From: Aquicella lusitana
GTDB taxonomy: Bacteria > Pseudomonadota > Gammaproteobacteria > DSM-16500
Direction of reading: 5' to 3'
Assembly (NCBI RefSeq): GCF_902459475.1
Contig: NZ_LR699114.1
Span: 1,178,001 to 1,242,000, forward strand
DNA: 64,000 nt
Both the position numbers and the translations under genes were made by a program. Of this stretch, positions 7,925 to 21,918 are shown one piece after another (within the stretch, counting starts at the first letter, position 1; every line of letters begins with the position of its first letter). The notes beneath the pieces are model-generated. The model saw only the letters and a list, made by a program, of their open reading frames with translations. It made no database searches and was not told the origin of the DNA.

Positions 7925-10423
7925 ATGAAATTAAGAAATAAAGTACTTATTGCAATCAGCCTGGCATGGCTGGTCTTCCTGGGCTTAACCTATGTAGGCT
8001 CAAAAGTATTCCTGTTACAAAGCTTTCTTTCCCTCGAACATAATCGTGCTGATGAAAATCTGGGCCGCGTCGACCAGGCGCTTGACCAAGTCAACTATGC
8101 TCTTTATACCTTCACCTCTGACTGGTCACACTGGACAGACTTGTATGAATTCATGCAAGGCAAAAAACCCGAATTTATCCCCAATAACATTAACATGACG
8201 GCTTTTGTCAACTCACATATCAACCTGATTGGTTATTGGGACAACGATGGCAAGATGGTCGTCGGCTCGGCAGTGGACACGGATAATGAAAAACTCGTGG
8301 CCTTTCCTAAAGGGCTGGAAAAATACCTTTATCCTGGCAGCCCGCTCCTTAAACGTGTGGATATAAACAAGGATATTCGAGGTTACATCCTCATCTCAAC
8401 CGGCATCATGTTAGTAGCAGCAAGTGCTGTCACCGATGGCGATAAAGCCTTGCCCATTATTGGCGCCATGGTAACGGGACGCTACTTGAATGAAGATTTG
8501 GTAAAACAGATTGAAGAAAGAACCAAAGTGGACTTAAATTTGTTTATCCTTAGCCAAATCCAGCAATCTCCCCAGTTACAGAAATATCTAGATATTATTG
8601 CCAATAATAAAAGTGGTCATTACAACGGGCCGATCAATGAAGATCTGCTGCAAGGCTATACGCTGATCAAAGATATTAACAGCGAACCTATTGGCATGTT
8701 CCAAATGACAATGCCGCGTTCGATCTATAAAACAGGATTGCAGGCCATTAATTACTACCTGACCGCCTTCGTGGCCCTTGCAATCATCTTCTCAGTGCTC
8801 ATGTTATGGCTGCTGCGTATCCTGATCGTCAAACGCCTGGAACGGCTTGATAGGCAAGTCGCGGCTATTGGGGAAAAAGGTGCAATCACAGAACGTGTAG
8901 ATGCAACGGGCAAGGATGAACTATCCTCAGTGTCATCAGAGATCAATCACATGCTGGATATCATCCAGGCTTCGCATGAACAACTGGAACAGCGTGTTCA
9001 AGAAAGAACACAGGAATTACAAAAAACCAATATTCAACTGCAGCAGGAAATCACTGAGCGCAAGTCCGTAGAGCGTGAACTGATCATCCATAAAGAACAC
9101 CTCGTCCGACTCGCCCATTACGACAGTCTGACTTCCCTGCCAAACCGGGTTTTCTTCAATGAAATCCTGAATAAAGCGCTCAATCACGCTAAACGAAACA
9201 ACAAAACACTCGCCGTTTTATTTGTTGATCTTGACCGCTTCAAAAACATCAACGATGCGCTTGGACATCCAACAGGTGATCTTGTATTAAAAGAAATGGG
9301 CGGCCGTTTTGCCGGCATAATGCGCGCTGGAGATATTCTTGCCCGACTGGGCGGTGATGAATTTATCATTCTTCTAAACGACATCAGCAATGCAAAATTC
9401 GCTGGTGTTGTGGCAGAAAAAATACTAGCTGCCTGCTCCCAGGTTGTCAGAGTGGATTCGCATGAATTTTATATTACAGCCAGTATTGGTGTCTGCATCT
9501 TCCCCAATGACGGTCAGTCGCTTGAGGATTTGATGAAGAATGCCGATATGGCCATGTATAAGGCAAAACGCTCGGGCGGTGATATTTACCAGTATTACAC
9601 ACAGGAAATGAATATCGCAGCGCATGAGTATATTAAACTGGAATCCGAGCTGCGCAAAGCAATCCAGAACAATGAATTTGTATTACATTATCAACCTCAA
9701 TTAAATTTAAAAGACGGCACTATCCGTCACGTAGAAGCGCTCATTCGTTGGGAACATCCTAAACTTGGCATGATTAGTCCTGCAAAATTTATTCCGCTCG
9801 CCGAGGAAACCGGACTTATTTTACCCATCGGCGAATGGGCGCTGCGCGAAGCTTGCCGCACGTGTAAAGCCTGGCAAGACGAGGGGTACGATCCCATCAC
9901 CGTCTCGGTAAATATCTCGCCAAAACAGTTCAGGCATCAGGATGTCGCGCAAGTCATCGCTACAGTATTAAAAGAAACAGGTCTTGAAGCCAAATATCTT
10001 GAGGTAGAAATCACTGAAACGGCCGTCATGGATAATGTTGATATCGCCATCAGCCGTTTAAATAGTATCAAATCAATGGGAATTCGTATTTCAGTCGATG
10101 ATTTCGGTACAGGTTATACTTCTATCAGCTATCTCAAGCAATTCCCGATCAGTGTATTAAAAATCGATCAGCACTTTATTAAAGGGATTCCACACAATCA
10201 AGACGACATTGCCATTACGAGCGCTGTCATTGCACTTGGGCATAATCTTGGATTAGAAGTTGTTGCTGAAGGGGTTGAAACTGCTGAACAAATGCAATAT
10301 CTCGCTGAACATAACTGTGACTTGATACAGGGTTATTTCTTAAGCCGTCCTCTTCCCGCGAGCAAAATTATTTTACAATTCAGCAAACGTGGCATAACGA
10401 AGGATACCATTATTCAAAGCTGA
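7925..10423 (+). CDS. Membrane sensor with CHASE4-HAMP-GGDEF-EAL domains (c-di-GMP turnover)
   Basis: Protein of 832 residues that should make and degrade cyclic di-GMP at the inner membrane. An N-terminal helix (about 8-28) is followed by a periplasmic CHASE4-like domain (about 45-265, with SDWSHWTDLYEF and AMVTGRYL), a second helix (about 278-300), a HAMP linker and a coiled coil. The GGDEF domain (about 400-565) keeps the GGDEF motif and the inhibitory RxxD site five residues before it (RAGDILARLGGDEF). The EAL domain (about 580-825) keeps EALIRW, VNISPKQF, VEITET, VDDFGTGYTS, LKID and EGVET, so both activities look intact. The start at 7925 is chosen for the strong GGAGGG site; an upstream in-frame ATG at 7904 lacks one. 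The porin gene follows 37 nt later. Confidence 0.93.
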   Translation: MKLRNKVLIAISLAWLVFLGLTYVGSKVFLLQSFLSLEHNRADENLGRVDQALDQVNYALYTFTSDWSHWTDLYEFMQGKKPEFIPNNINMTAFVNSHINLIGYWDNDGKMVVGSAVDTDNEKLVAFPKGLEKYLYPGSPLLKRVDINKDIRGYILISTGIMLVAASAVTDGDKALPIIGAMVTGRYLNEDLVKQIEERTKVDLNLFILSQIQQSPQLQKYLDIIANNKSGHYNGPINEDLLQGYTLIKDINSEPIGMFQMTMPRSIYKTGLQAINYYLTAFVALAIIFSVLMLWLLRILIVKRLERLDRQVAAIGEKGAITERVDATGKDELSSVSSEINHMLDIIQASHEQLEQRVQERTQELQKTNIQLQQEITERKSVERELIIHKEHLVRLAHYDSLTSLPNRVFFNEILNKALNHAKRNNKTLAVLFVDLDRFKNINDALGHPTGDLVLKEMGGRFAGIMRAGDILARLGGDEFIILLNDISNAKFAGVVAEKILAACSQVVRVDSHEFYITASIGVCIFPNDGQSLEDLMKNADMAMYKAKRSGGDIYQYYTQEMNIAAHEYIKLESELRKAIQNNEFVLHYQPQLNLKDGTIRHVEALIRWEHPKLGMISPAKFIPLAEETGLILPIGEWALREACRTCKAWQDEGYDPITVSVNISPKQFRHQDVAQVIATVLKETGLEAKYLEVEITETAVMDNVDIAISRLNSIKSMGIRISVDDFGTGYTSISYLKQFPISVLKIDQHFIKGIPHNQDDIAITSAVIALGHNLGLEVVAEGVETAEQMQYLAEHNCDLIQGYFLSRPLPASKIILQFSKRGITKDTIIQS

Positions 10424-10460
10424 TTCCATATCAAAAAGAAAAGCGAAAAGGAGCAACAAA

Positions 10461-11309
10461 ATGAAAAAGGCGTTTGTTTTATTATCTGCGTGCGTAATGA
10501 TTAACTCGTTTTTGCCAGCCCAAGCCGAGACAGAATCGAACGAAACAAAGCAAACTGAAAATAAAACCACGCAAAAGCAAAATGTCAAACAGGATGCTAA
10601 AAAAGAATTTGTTCCCACTCCCCTCGCCGAATCGAACGATACTGCTGCAAAAGACAAGGAAGATAAAACATATCATTTTCTCGATGGAATAAGTGGTACG
10701 ATGGCCTTGACAACAAATTATATGTTCCGAGGAATCAGCCAGACAGAAAATTATCCTGCTGTGCAAGGTTCGTTAACTTATACATCACCGATTGGCATTT
10801 ACCTCAATCTCTGGGGATCCAATGTTAAATTCGAGGACACAAACGCCTCTGTGGAAATTGATACAGTCGTCGGATATAGCAACGGCATTGGCGAAAATTT
10901 TACTTATGACATCAATTATGGCCGCTACAATTATCCCGGCGCGACCAATCTTGAATACAACGAATTGAATACACTTTTTAACTTTTATTTCCTACAGGCT
11001 GGCATCAGTTATTCAGGGAATGTTTATAATTCTCACAAAAGTGGAACTTATTACAATGGCGGTATTAATTATGCGATACCACCTCACTATCTGTTTAATA
11101 TTGAAGACGTGACTTTTCAGGCATTAATAGGGCACTATAGTTTACCCAGGGCAGCTGGCAATAGCTATAACGACTATAATGTCGGGTTAAGCAAAAAGCT
11201 CAATAAAACCTATACGGTCGCAGGCCAATGGATTTCCACCAATGGTCGGGCAAAAAATCCGCCGTATGATGACAGCCAGATAGTGGGTACAGTTACAGCT
11301 GAATTTTAA
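10461..11309 (+). CDS. TorF-family putative outer-membrane porin
   Basis: Protein of 282 residues with a clear signal peptide (MKKAFVLLSACVMINSFLPAQA, cleavage after AQA) and a lysine/threonine-rich linker to about residue 70. A beta-strand-rich barrel follows, with the family hallmark LTTNYMFRGISQTENYPAVQG and a C-terminal aromatic residue (TAEF), as in outer-membrane barrels. Members are conserved proteins of about 230-280 residues annotated as putative porins; the substrate is unknown. It lies between the GGDEF-EAL gene (37 nt upstream) and the NRPS-like gene (138 nt downstream), so it could carry out a product or take up a substrate. That link is inference. Confidence 0.82.
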   Translation: MKKAFVLLSACVMINSFLPAQAETESNETKQTENKTTQKQNVKQDAKKEFVPTPLAESNDTAAKDKEDKTYHFLDGISGTMALTTNYMFRGISQTENYPAVQGSLTYTSPIGIYLNLWGSNVKFEDTNASVEIDTVVGYSNGIGENFTYDINYGRYNYPGATNLEYNELNTLFNFYFLQAGISYSGNVYNSHKSGTYYNGGINYAIPPHYLFNIEDVTFQALIGHYSLPRAAGNSYNDYNVGLSKKLNKTYTVAGQWISTNGRAKNPPYDDSQIVGTVTAEF

Positions 11310-11334
11310 ACTTTATTATAGAGGGATCATTTTC

Positions 11335-11412
11335 GCGGCAGTCCGTGCAAAGCCTGGCAAGAAAATGGACGTAGCTTGCCGGGAGCCCATCCCTAACTCC
11401 ACGGTAACCCGC
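11335..11412 (+). promoter_or_regulatory. Predicted nested stem-loop leader of the NRPS-like gene
   Basis: Between the porin and the NRPS-like gene, 36 nt before the ATG, three nested pairings can be drawn: GCGG (11335) with CCGC (11409), CCGTG (11343) with CACGG (11400), and a nine-pair stem CCTGGCAAG (11353) with CTTGCCGGG (11375) containing one G-U. No T-tract follows, so it is not a simple terminator. It resembles a structured 5' leader such as a riboswitch, but I could not match it to a known class, including the c-di-GMP GEMM classes. The pairing is visible; the role is inference. Confidence 0.4.
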
Positions 11413-11447
11413 AGTAAATAAGTTTCATCAGGAACAGGGATCAGAAT

Positions 11448-14400
11448 ATGGAATTAGACGAGGGACTTGCAACAAAATTATGGCTGGAAGAATATGAAAA
11501 TCAGGGAGCCGTCATACCATCGGATCATTTTCATTACCACTCTCATCTATCCAAGTTACATAAAAATGAATTAGAATCGATAGCTCTTTTTCTCAAGCAA
11601 AAACATATTCGCTGGGATATTCTGATTCACACAGCCTGGGGATTATTACTCAATCGTTTTAGCTCATCTGATTTTATTATTTATGCAACCAGTCAGCTTC
11701 ATAGTCATCGCTCTAATATGTTGAAGATTCATCAGCCTATTACGCCAGTTAAAAGTATCGTTAATGAAAAAACCTCAATCAAGACTCTTCTAAACCGCGT
11801 AAAATTACAACTACAGAAAAAAAACCACGCCAAACAACGTGCGCCCGAGGAATGCCGTTATTTACTTTTATTCAAGCCGGACAAAAAAAATTCGAAATTC
11901 TCTCCTGATCATCCCTTGTTGATAAGCGAAGCCGACCTAAATCAGTTTCCACTTATTCTTTGTGCTGAGAAAAAACCATCTGGTCAACTTACCTTTTTCT
12001 ATCATCCTTCCCTGTTTTCGCAAAAAAGTATCGACAGTATTGCCAGGCACCTTATCATTATCTTGCGAGAAATAAGCAATGATATTCATCAAAAAGCGGT
12101 TAAAATGAATATCTTGACCAATGAAGAGAAAAAAACAATTTTACATTGGGGTAAACCTCAATATCAATTTCCTTTTCCCGACGTTCAGGGCTGCGCTCAC
12201 ACGCTATTTATGCAACAAGCCAAACAAAACCCTGACGCATTGGCCGTTAAGCATAATACTGTTCAGGTCACGTATGGTGAACTGGATACGGTTTCAACCA
12301 ACCTTGCAGCGTATTTGCTGGGAAAAGGCCTTGAACCAGGCGACCCAGTATGTGTATTAATGGACAGAACCCCGACGCTGTTGATGACAATGCTTGCTAT
12401 CTTCAAAGCGGGTGCTATTTACGTGCCCATCAATCCTAAATATCCGCCCGAACGAATTGATTATGTGCTCGATGATTCACAAGCCAAATGTATTCTGGTG
12501 AATGATCAGGAAAAATTACATGAAAAATATCGATCCAAATCCATCACTGTTTCTCAAAGCTGGCAACCGCTTCATTGGGAAATTAAAAATAAACCGCCCT
12601 TGCCCCCTGAGAATCCTGAGCAGCTGGCCTATATTATCTATACATCAGGGACAACCGGCAAACCCAAAGGCGTCATGATCCGGCACAAAAGTTTAACCAA
12701 TCTAGTGACCTGGTATCGCGGTTGTTTCAATGTCACAAAGAATGATCGATCTGCTCAATTTGCTTCTCAAGGATTTGATACTTTTCTGTGTGAAACAATT
12801 CCTTATCTTACTACCGGTGCTAGTGTACATATTGTTGATGACAACACCAAATTAACGCCTTCTTTATTTTTTTCCTGGCTTGAACAACATCAAATTACTA
12901 TTTGCGACTTGCCTACAGCCTACGCGCTTATGCTTTTCACGATGAAATGGCCTAAAACCGTAAATCTCAGAATAGTAAAAATTGGCGGTGAAAGCGTGAC
13001 ACATTATCCAACGCAGACACTACCTTTTGATATATGGAACGGCTATGGTCCAACAGAAACCACCATCGAATGCACTTACGTAAAAATTTATGAAGCTCAT
13101 TCTTCTGCGCAAAATACACACAAGCATTTTCCACCGCCCATAGGCAAACCGATTATTCACACTGAAGCCTACATTGTAGACAAATACTTGCAACCTGTTC
13201 CTATTGGCGTATGTGGTGAATTGCTTATCGGCGGTGTTGGCATTTCAGCAGGCTATCTGAATCGTCATCAGCTAACAGAAGAAAAATTCATACCGCATAT
13301 TTTGAGTGACGATAAAACGAAAAAATTATATCGCACGGGCGACCTTGTTCGCTGGTTATCAGACGGCAAGCTTGAATTTATTGGCCGCATTGATCATCAA
13401 GTCAAAATTCGAGGGTATCGAATTGAATTGGGTGATATTGAATATGCACTCAGCCAGCATACGGATGTGAACGAAGTTGTCGTGCTCGCAAAAGAAAATT
13501 TAAACGGAGAAAAATCGTTAATTGCTTATGTCGTACCGAACCTGGACAAAGAAAGATATCTTTATCAGGAAAGATGCCTTCTATCAACGAATAACAACAA
13601 ATTTATTGAAGCCGTTACTGAAGATATTTCCAAGGAAGGGCTTGCTTTATCAGGCGTGACGGAACCAATTAATATTGGCAGCCTCGTTCAGATACACTTA
13701 AAATTGCCTGGCATGGCAGAAGGGAAATTATTTTCAGGCCATATTATTTGGCAGCAGGATAACCGATGCGGAATTGCGTTTGATCTAAATGATGAAGAAA
13801 GAAAAATAGTCTCCAAAAGCATCGATTACTATCTGTCTACCCATAATGTCATGGAACTGGTATTAAGTACATCGGCAAAACGTAGTTTGCGCAAAGCGTT
13901 AAAAAACCAATTGCCCGAGTATATGGTACCTTCAGTTTTTGTAACGCTTCTGCAATTTCCCTTAACTTTTAGCGGAAAAATTGACGTAAAAGCACTGCCG
14001 CCACCACAAGATTATGAACAAATACTACAAAAAGAATATGTACCGCCCAAAACTGAAACAGAAAAAAAATTGGCAGAAATCTGGAGCAAAGTACTGCATA
14101 AAAACCGCATCAGTATGACGGACGATTTTTTTGACCTTGGCGCTAATTCATTAAAGGCGGCTGAATTATCTGTATGCATCTTAAACGAATTCAACCAGTC
14201 CATTCCTGCAAAGATTTTATTTGATTTGCCCTACATCCCTGTTCTTGCTAATTATATTGATACCAAAGGCAAACTATATGCTAGCCCTTCGCTTATTCAG
14301 GAAGAAATCCGCCGCGACTGTACATTGCACGAAAATATCCTGCCTTCCAAACAACTATCGCCCTCTCTGACTAAACCCCAAAATATATTATTGACAGGGG

Positions 14401-15506
14401 GGGGCGGCTTTCTTGGAATTTATTTATTAAGAGAACTACTGAAACAATCAGAAGCAAAAATTTATTGCTTGATACGTAAAGGAGAATTTGAGACGGCGGC
14501 TAAGCGTCTCATATCCACTATTGACAAATTTAATTTATCAGCCGAAATTTCCCTGGCCAATCGACGCATTGTGGCTATAGCGAGCGATTTAAGTTTTGAT
14601 AATTTCGGCCTTCCTCTGGAACAATATAATAGTCTGATTGATAAAGTTGACCTGATTTATCACTGCGGCGCACAAGTAAATATCATGTCAGCTTATCACA
14701 AATTACGCGGCAGTAACGTACAAGGTACGCTGGAAGTGATCAAGTTTGCGACCAGTCATATCGATAAACCGATACATTATATTTCATCGCTTTCTGCTGC
14801 ATGCCGCAGGGATGCAACTAACGCATTGGCAGAAGATTTTCCCAGTGACAATTATGATGAGTTATTTGGCGGTTATGCCATCAGCAAGTGGGTTTCAGAA
14901 AGACTGCTGACCGAGATTAACAAGCGAGGCCTCCCCACCACCATCTATCGTTCTGGCTATATTTCAGGTCAATCCGATACGGGCATCACAAGTTTGAATG
15001 ACGCCTTGCTAATGCTGATCAAAGGCTGTATTCAGCTGGGCTTGGCCCCCGACATGAACGAAAAGATCACGATTTTACCTGTCGATTTCGTTAGTGAGGC
15101 CATCGTTAAAATTGCATTGGCAGAGCCGGCTGCTTCAACTGTTTATCATATTGACCATCCTACAGGTATTTTATGGACAGACTTAGTTTCCTGGCTGAAT
15201 GATTATGGATATAAAATCAAAATCATTCCCATGTCTAAGTGGCAAAGCATGCTGATTAATATTTCCCATGACAATGCTTTATTTCCCTTTTTACCTTATT
15301 ATCTTGCCATGCGAGAAGGTGAAATCGCGCCAGAAGTAAGCACACAAAAAGCCAGTGCTAAATTGAAAGAACTGGGACTTACATACCCTAAAATTGATGA
15401 GAAGCTATTAACTATTTATTTTGATTACTTATGCCAAGTTAGCTTTCTGCCGCCGCCTAAGGAATCAGATAAAACGTCTTTTTCAACATCCATCAAAATG
15501 GATTAA
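11448..15506 (+). CDS. Single-module NRPS-like enzyme with a PilZ-like domain inside the adenylation domain and a terminal thioester reductase
   Basis: Protein of 1352 residues. Residues 1-230 resemble only the C-terminal lobe of a condensation domain; the HHxxxDG lobe is absent. The adenylation domain (about 250-860) has YTSGTTGKPKG (398-408), YGPTE, YRTGDL and the catalytic lysine K844. D444 sits where the carboxylate-substrate Asp of amino-acid adenylation domains lies, suggesting an alpha-amino acid substrate. Between motifs A8 and A9 (about 700-805) is a PilZ-like insert: D726-I-S-K-E-G731, LVQIHLKLPG and NRCGIAFDLNDEER. The upstream arginines are R703 and R709, not a strict RxxxR. The carrier domain has S901 in LGANSLKA. 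The reductase domain (about 975-1340) has TGGGGFLG and Y1143-x3-K1147, so release as an aldehyde or alcohol is expected. A run of eight G lies at 14397-14404. Confidence 0.88.
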   Translation: MELDEGLATKLWLEEYENQGAVIPSDHFHYHSHLSKLHKNELESIALFLKQKHIRWDILIHTAWGLLLNRFSSSDFIIYATSQLHSHRSNMLKIHQPITPVKSIVNEKTSIKTLLNRVKLQLQKKNHAKQRAPEECRYLLLFKPDKKNSKFSPDHPLLISEADLNQFPLILCAEKKPSGQLTFFYHPSLFSQKSIDSIARHLIIILREISNDIHQKAVKMNILTNEEKKTILHWGKPQYQFPFPDVQGCAHTLFMQQAKQNPDALAVKHNTVQVTYGELDTVSTNLAAYLLGKGLEPGDPVCVLMDRTPTLLMTMLAIFKAGAIYVPINPKYPPERIDYVLDDSQAKCILVNDQEKLHEKYRSKSITVSQSWQPLHWEIKNKPPLPPENPEQLAYIIYTSGTTGKPKGVMIRHKSLTNLVTWYRGCFNVTKNDRSAQFASQGFDTFLCETIPYLTTGASVHIVDDNTKLTPSLFFSWLEQHQITICDLPTAYALMLFTMKWPKTVNLRIVKIGGESVTHYPTQTLPFDIWNGYGPTETTIECTYVKIYEAHSSAQNTHKHFPPPIGKPIIHTEAYIVDKYLQPVPIGVCGELLIGGVGISAGYLNRHQLTEEKFIPHILSDDKTKKLYRTGDLVRWLSDGKLEFIGRIDHQVKIRGYRIELGDIEYALSQHTDVNEVVVLAKENLNGEKSLIAYVVPNLDKERYLYQERCLLSTNNNKFIEAVTEDISKEGLALSGVTEPINIGSLVQIHLKLPGMAEGKLFSGHIIWQQDNRCGIAFDLNDEERKIVSKSIDYYLSTHNVMELVLSTSAKRSLRKALKNQLPEYMVPSVFVTLLQFPLTFSGKIDVKALPPPQDYEQILQKEYVPPKTETEKKLAEIWSKVLHKNRISMTDDFFDLGANSLKAAELSVCILNEFNQSIPAKILFDLPYIPVLANYIDTKGKLYASPSLIQEEIRRDCTLHENILPSKQLSPSLTKPQNILLTGGGGFLGIYLLRELLKQSEAKIYCLIRKGEFETAAKRLISTIDKFNLSAEISLANRRIVAIASDLSFDNFGLPLEQYNSLIDKVDLIYHCGAQVNIMSAYHKLRGSNVQGTLEVIKFATSHIDKPIHYISSLSAACRRDATNALAEDFPSDNYDELFGGYAISKWVSERLLTEINKRGLPTTIYRSGYISGQSDTGITSLNDALLMLIKGCIQLGLAPDMNEKITILPVDFVSEAIVKIALAEPAASTVYHIDHPTGILWTDLVSWLNDYGYKIKIIPMSKWQSMLINISHDNALFPFLPYYLAMREGEIAPEVSTQKASAKLKELGLTYPKIDEKLLTIYFDYLCQVSFLPPPKESDKTSFSTSIKMD

Positions 15507-15507
15507 T

Positions 15508-15915
15508 CTACTCGGATTTTACCAGGCTGCGTTTTTGGTAAGGCATACCTTTTTTTCCCATAATGTATTTACCACAACATTGGCATACAAACGGGCTGGC
15601 CATTGCTTCTTCGTTTTCATTATAATCAAATGTAATTTCTTCACCCTTACGAATATTTCTGATGCTCACAAGTGAGTGATTTTTTTTATCGATCCTTGCC
15701 GTAGGTTGACAGCTATGATTAATCAGCCCGCCCATTTCATCTTCAATATGCTTATTTTTCCCTATCTGTATGGATGTCCGGGTTGGATGATCGAGCATTT
15801 CGCCTGTTAATTCTCGCAGAATTTCCCCTTTTTTTATATCCGCCGCGGCAAACACGCCTACGCCATGGATACCCTTCTTGACAAGAAAATAAGGCGCGAA
15901 GTGACGGTATTTCAT
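15508..15915 (-). CDS. Small SET-domain protein (putative lysine methyltransferase)
   Basis: Protein of 135 residues made almost only of a SET domain, a SAM-dependent protein-lysine methyltransferase fold of eukaryotic type that also occurs in bacteria, including secreted Legionella effectors. Visible motifs: GVGVFAAADIKKGEIL at the start (residues 18-33), the pseudoknot motif NHSCQP (66-71), ITFDY with the catalytic-position tyrosine Y98, and a shortened post-SET cluster CQCC (111-114) lacking the usual third spaced cysteine. The AAGGAG site before the ATG supports the start. The gene converges on the NRPS-like gene with 1 nt between stops. Whether it modifies a bacterial, assembly-line or host protein cannot be told. 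Confidence 0.85.
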   Translation of the reverse strand: MKYRHFAPYFLVKKGIHGVGVFAAADIKKGEILRELTGEMLDHPTRTSIQIGKNKHIEDEMGGLINHSCQPTARIDKKNHSLVSIRNIRKGEEITFDYNENEEAMASPFVCQCCGKYIMGKKGMPYQKRSLVKSE

Positions 15916-15949
15916 ACCTTTCTCCTTCTTTATTGTTCAATTTTATCAA

Positions 15950-15955
15950 ATTATA
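15950..15955 (-). promoter_or_regulatory. Likely -10 hexamer of the SET gene
   Basis: A perfect TATAAT on the minus strand lies 35 nt upstream of the SET start codon, in an AT-rich stretch. No good -35 hexamer is seen at the usual spacing, so the assignment is tentative. Confidence 0.4.
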
Positions 15956-16143
15956 GACGTTGTTAGGTTCTTGAAATTGATTGAACTTTGTGATTCGACA
16001 TTAAAATTGCCTGCTATGAAGCAGATTTCAGCGTGATTTTATTTAACGGAAATTAAGGGCTGTTGACATTTATCTTAGGACGATGAGAACAGGAATTTAC
16101 CGGACATAATGGAGCGCAGCGAAAGGTCTTTTTGCAATATCCT

Positions 16144-21700
<5,557 letters not shown>

Positions 21701-21918
21701 GTTTTACCAATCCTAAAATAGTGAAGCAAATTCAACGGCATATTATGCCAGTTCCCTTGGCATGGATTCCATATTCTAAATCGATTAAGCTAAAGTTATG
21801 TACAAAATATTTAACAATTTATGCTAAATTCATCGCCAAACGGAAAATTGGAGAATGCAATCATAACGCGGCATACTGAAATGGCTAAATGCTGGCTTTA
21901 AGGAGTACAAGGAAGAAA

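Noticed and set aside
11335-11412. c-di-GMP (GEMM) riboswitch before the NRPS-like gene
   Set aside because: The leader is structured and a link would be attractive, but the conserved GEMM blocks could not be aligned to it, so no class is assigned.
16039-16056. PmrA-box near the SET gene (TTTAACGGAAATTAAGG)
   Set aside because: The gap between TTAA tetramers is six, not seven, and it lies more than 120 nt from the start codon with no -10 at the right distance.
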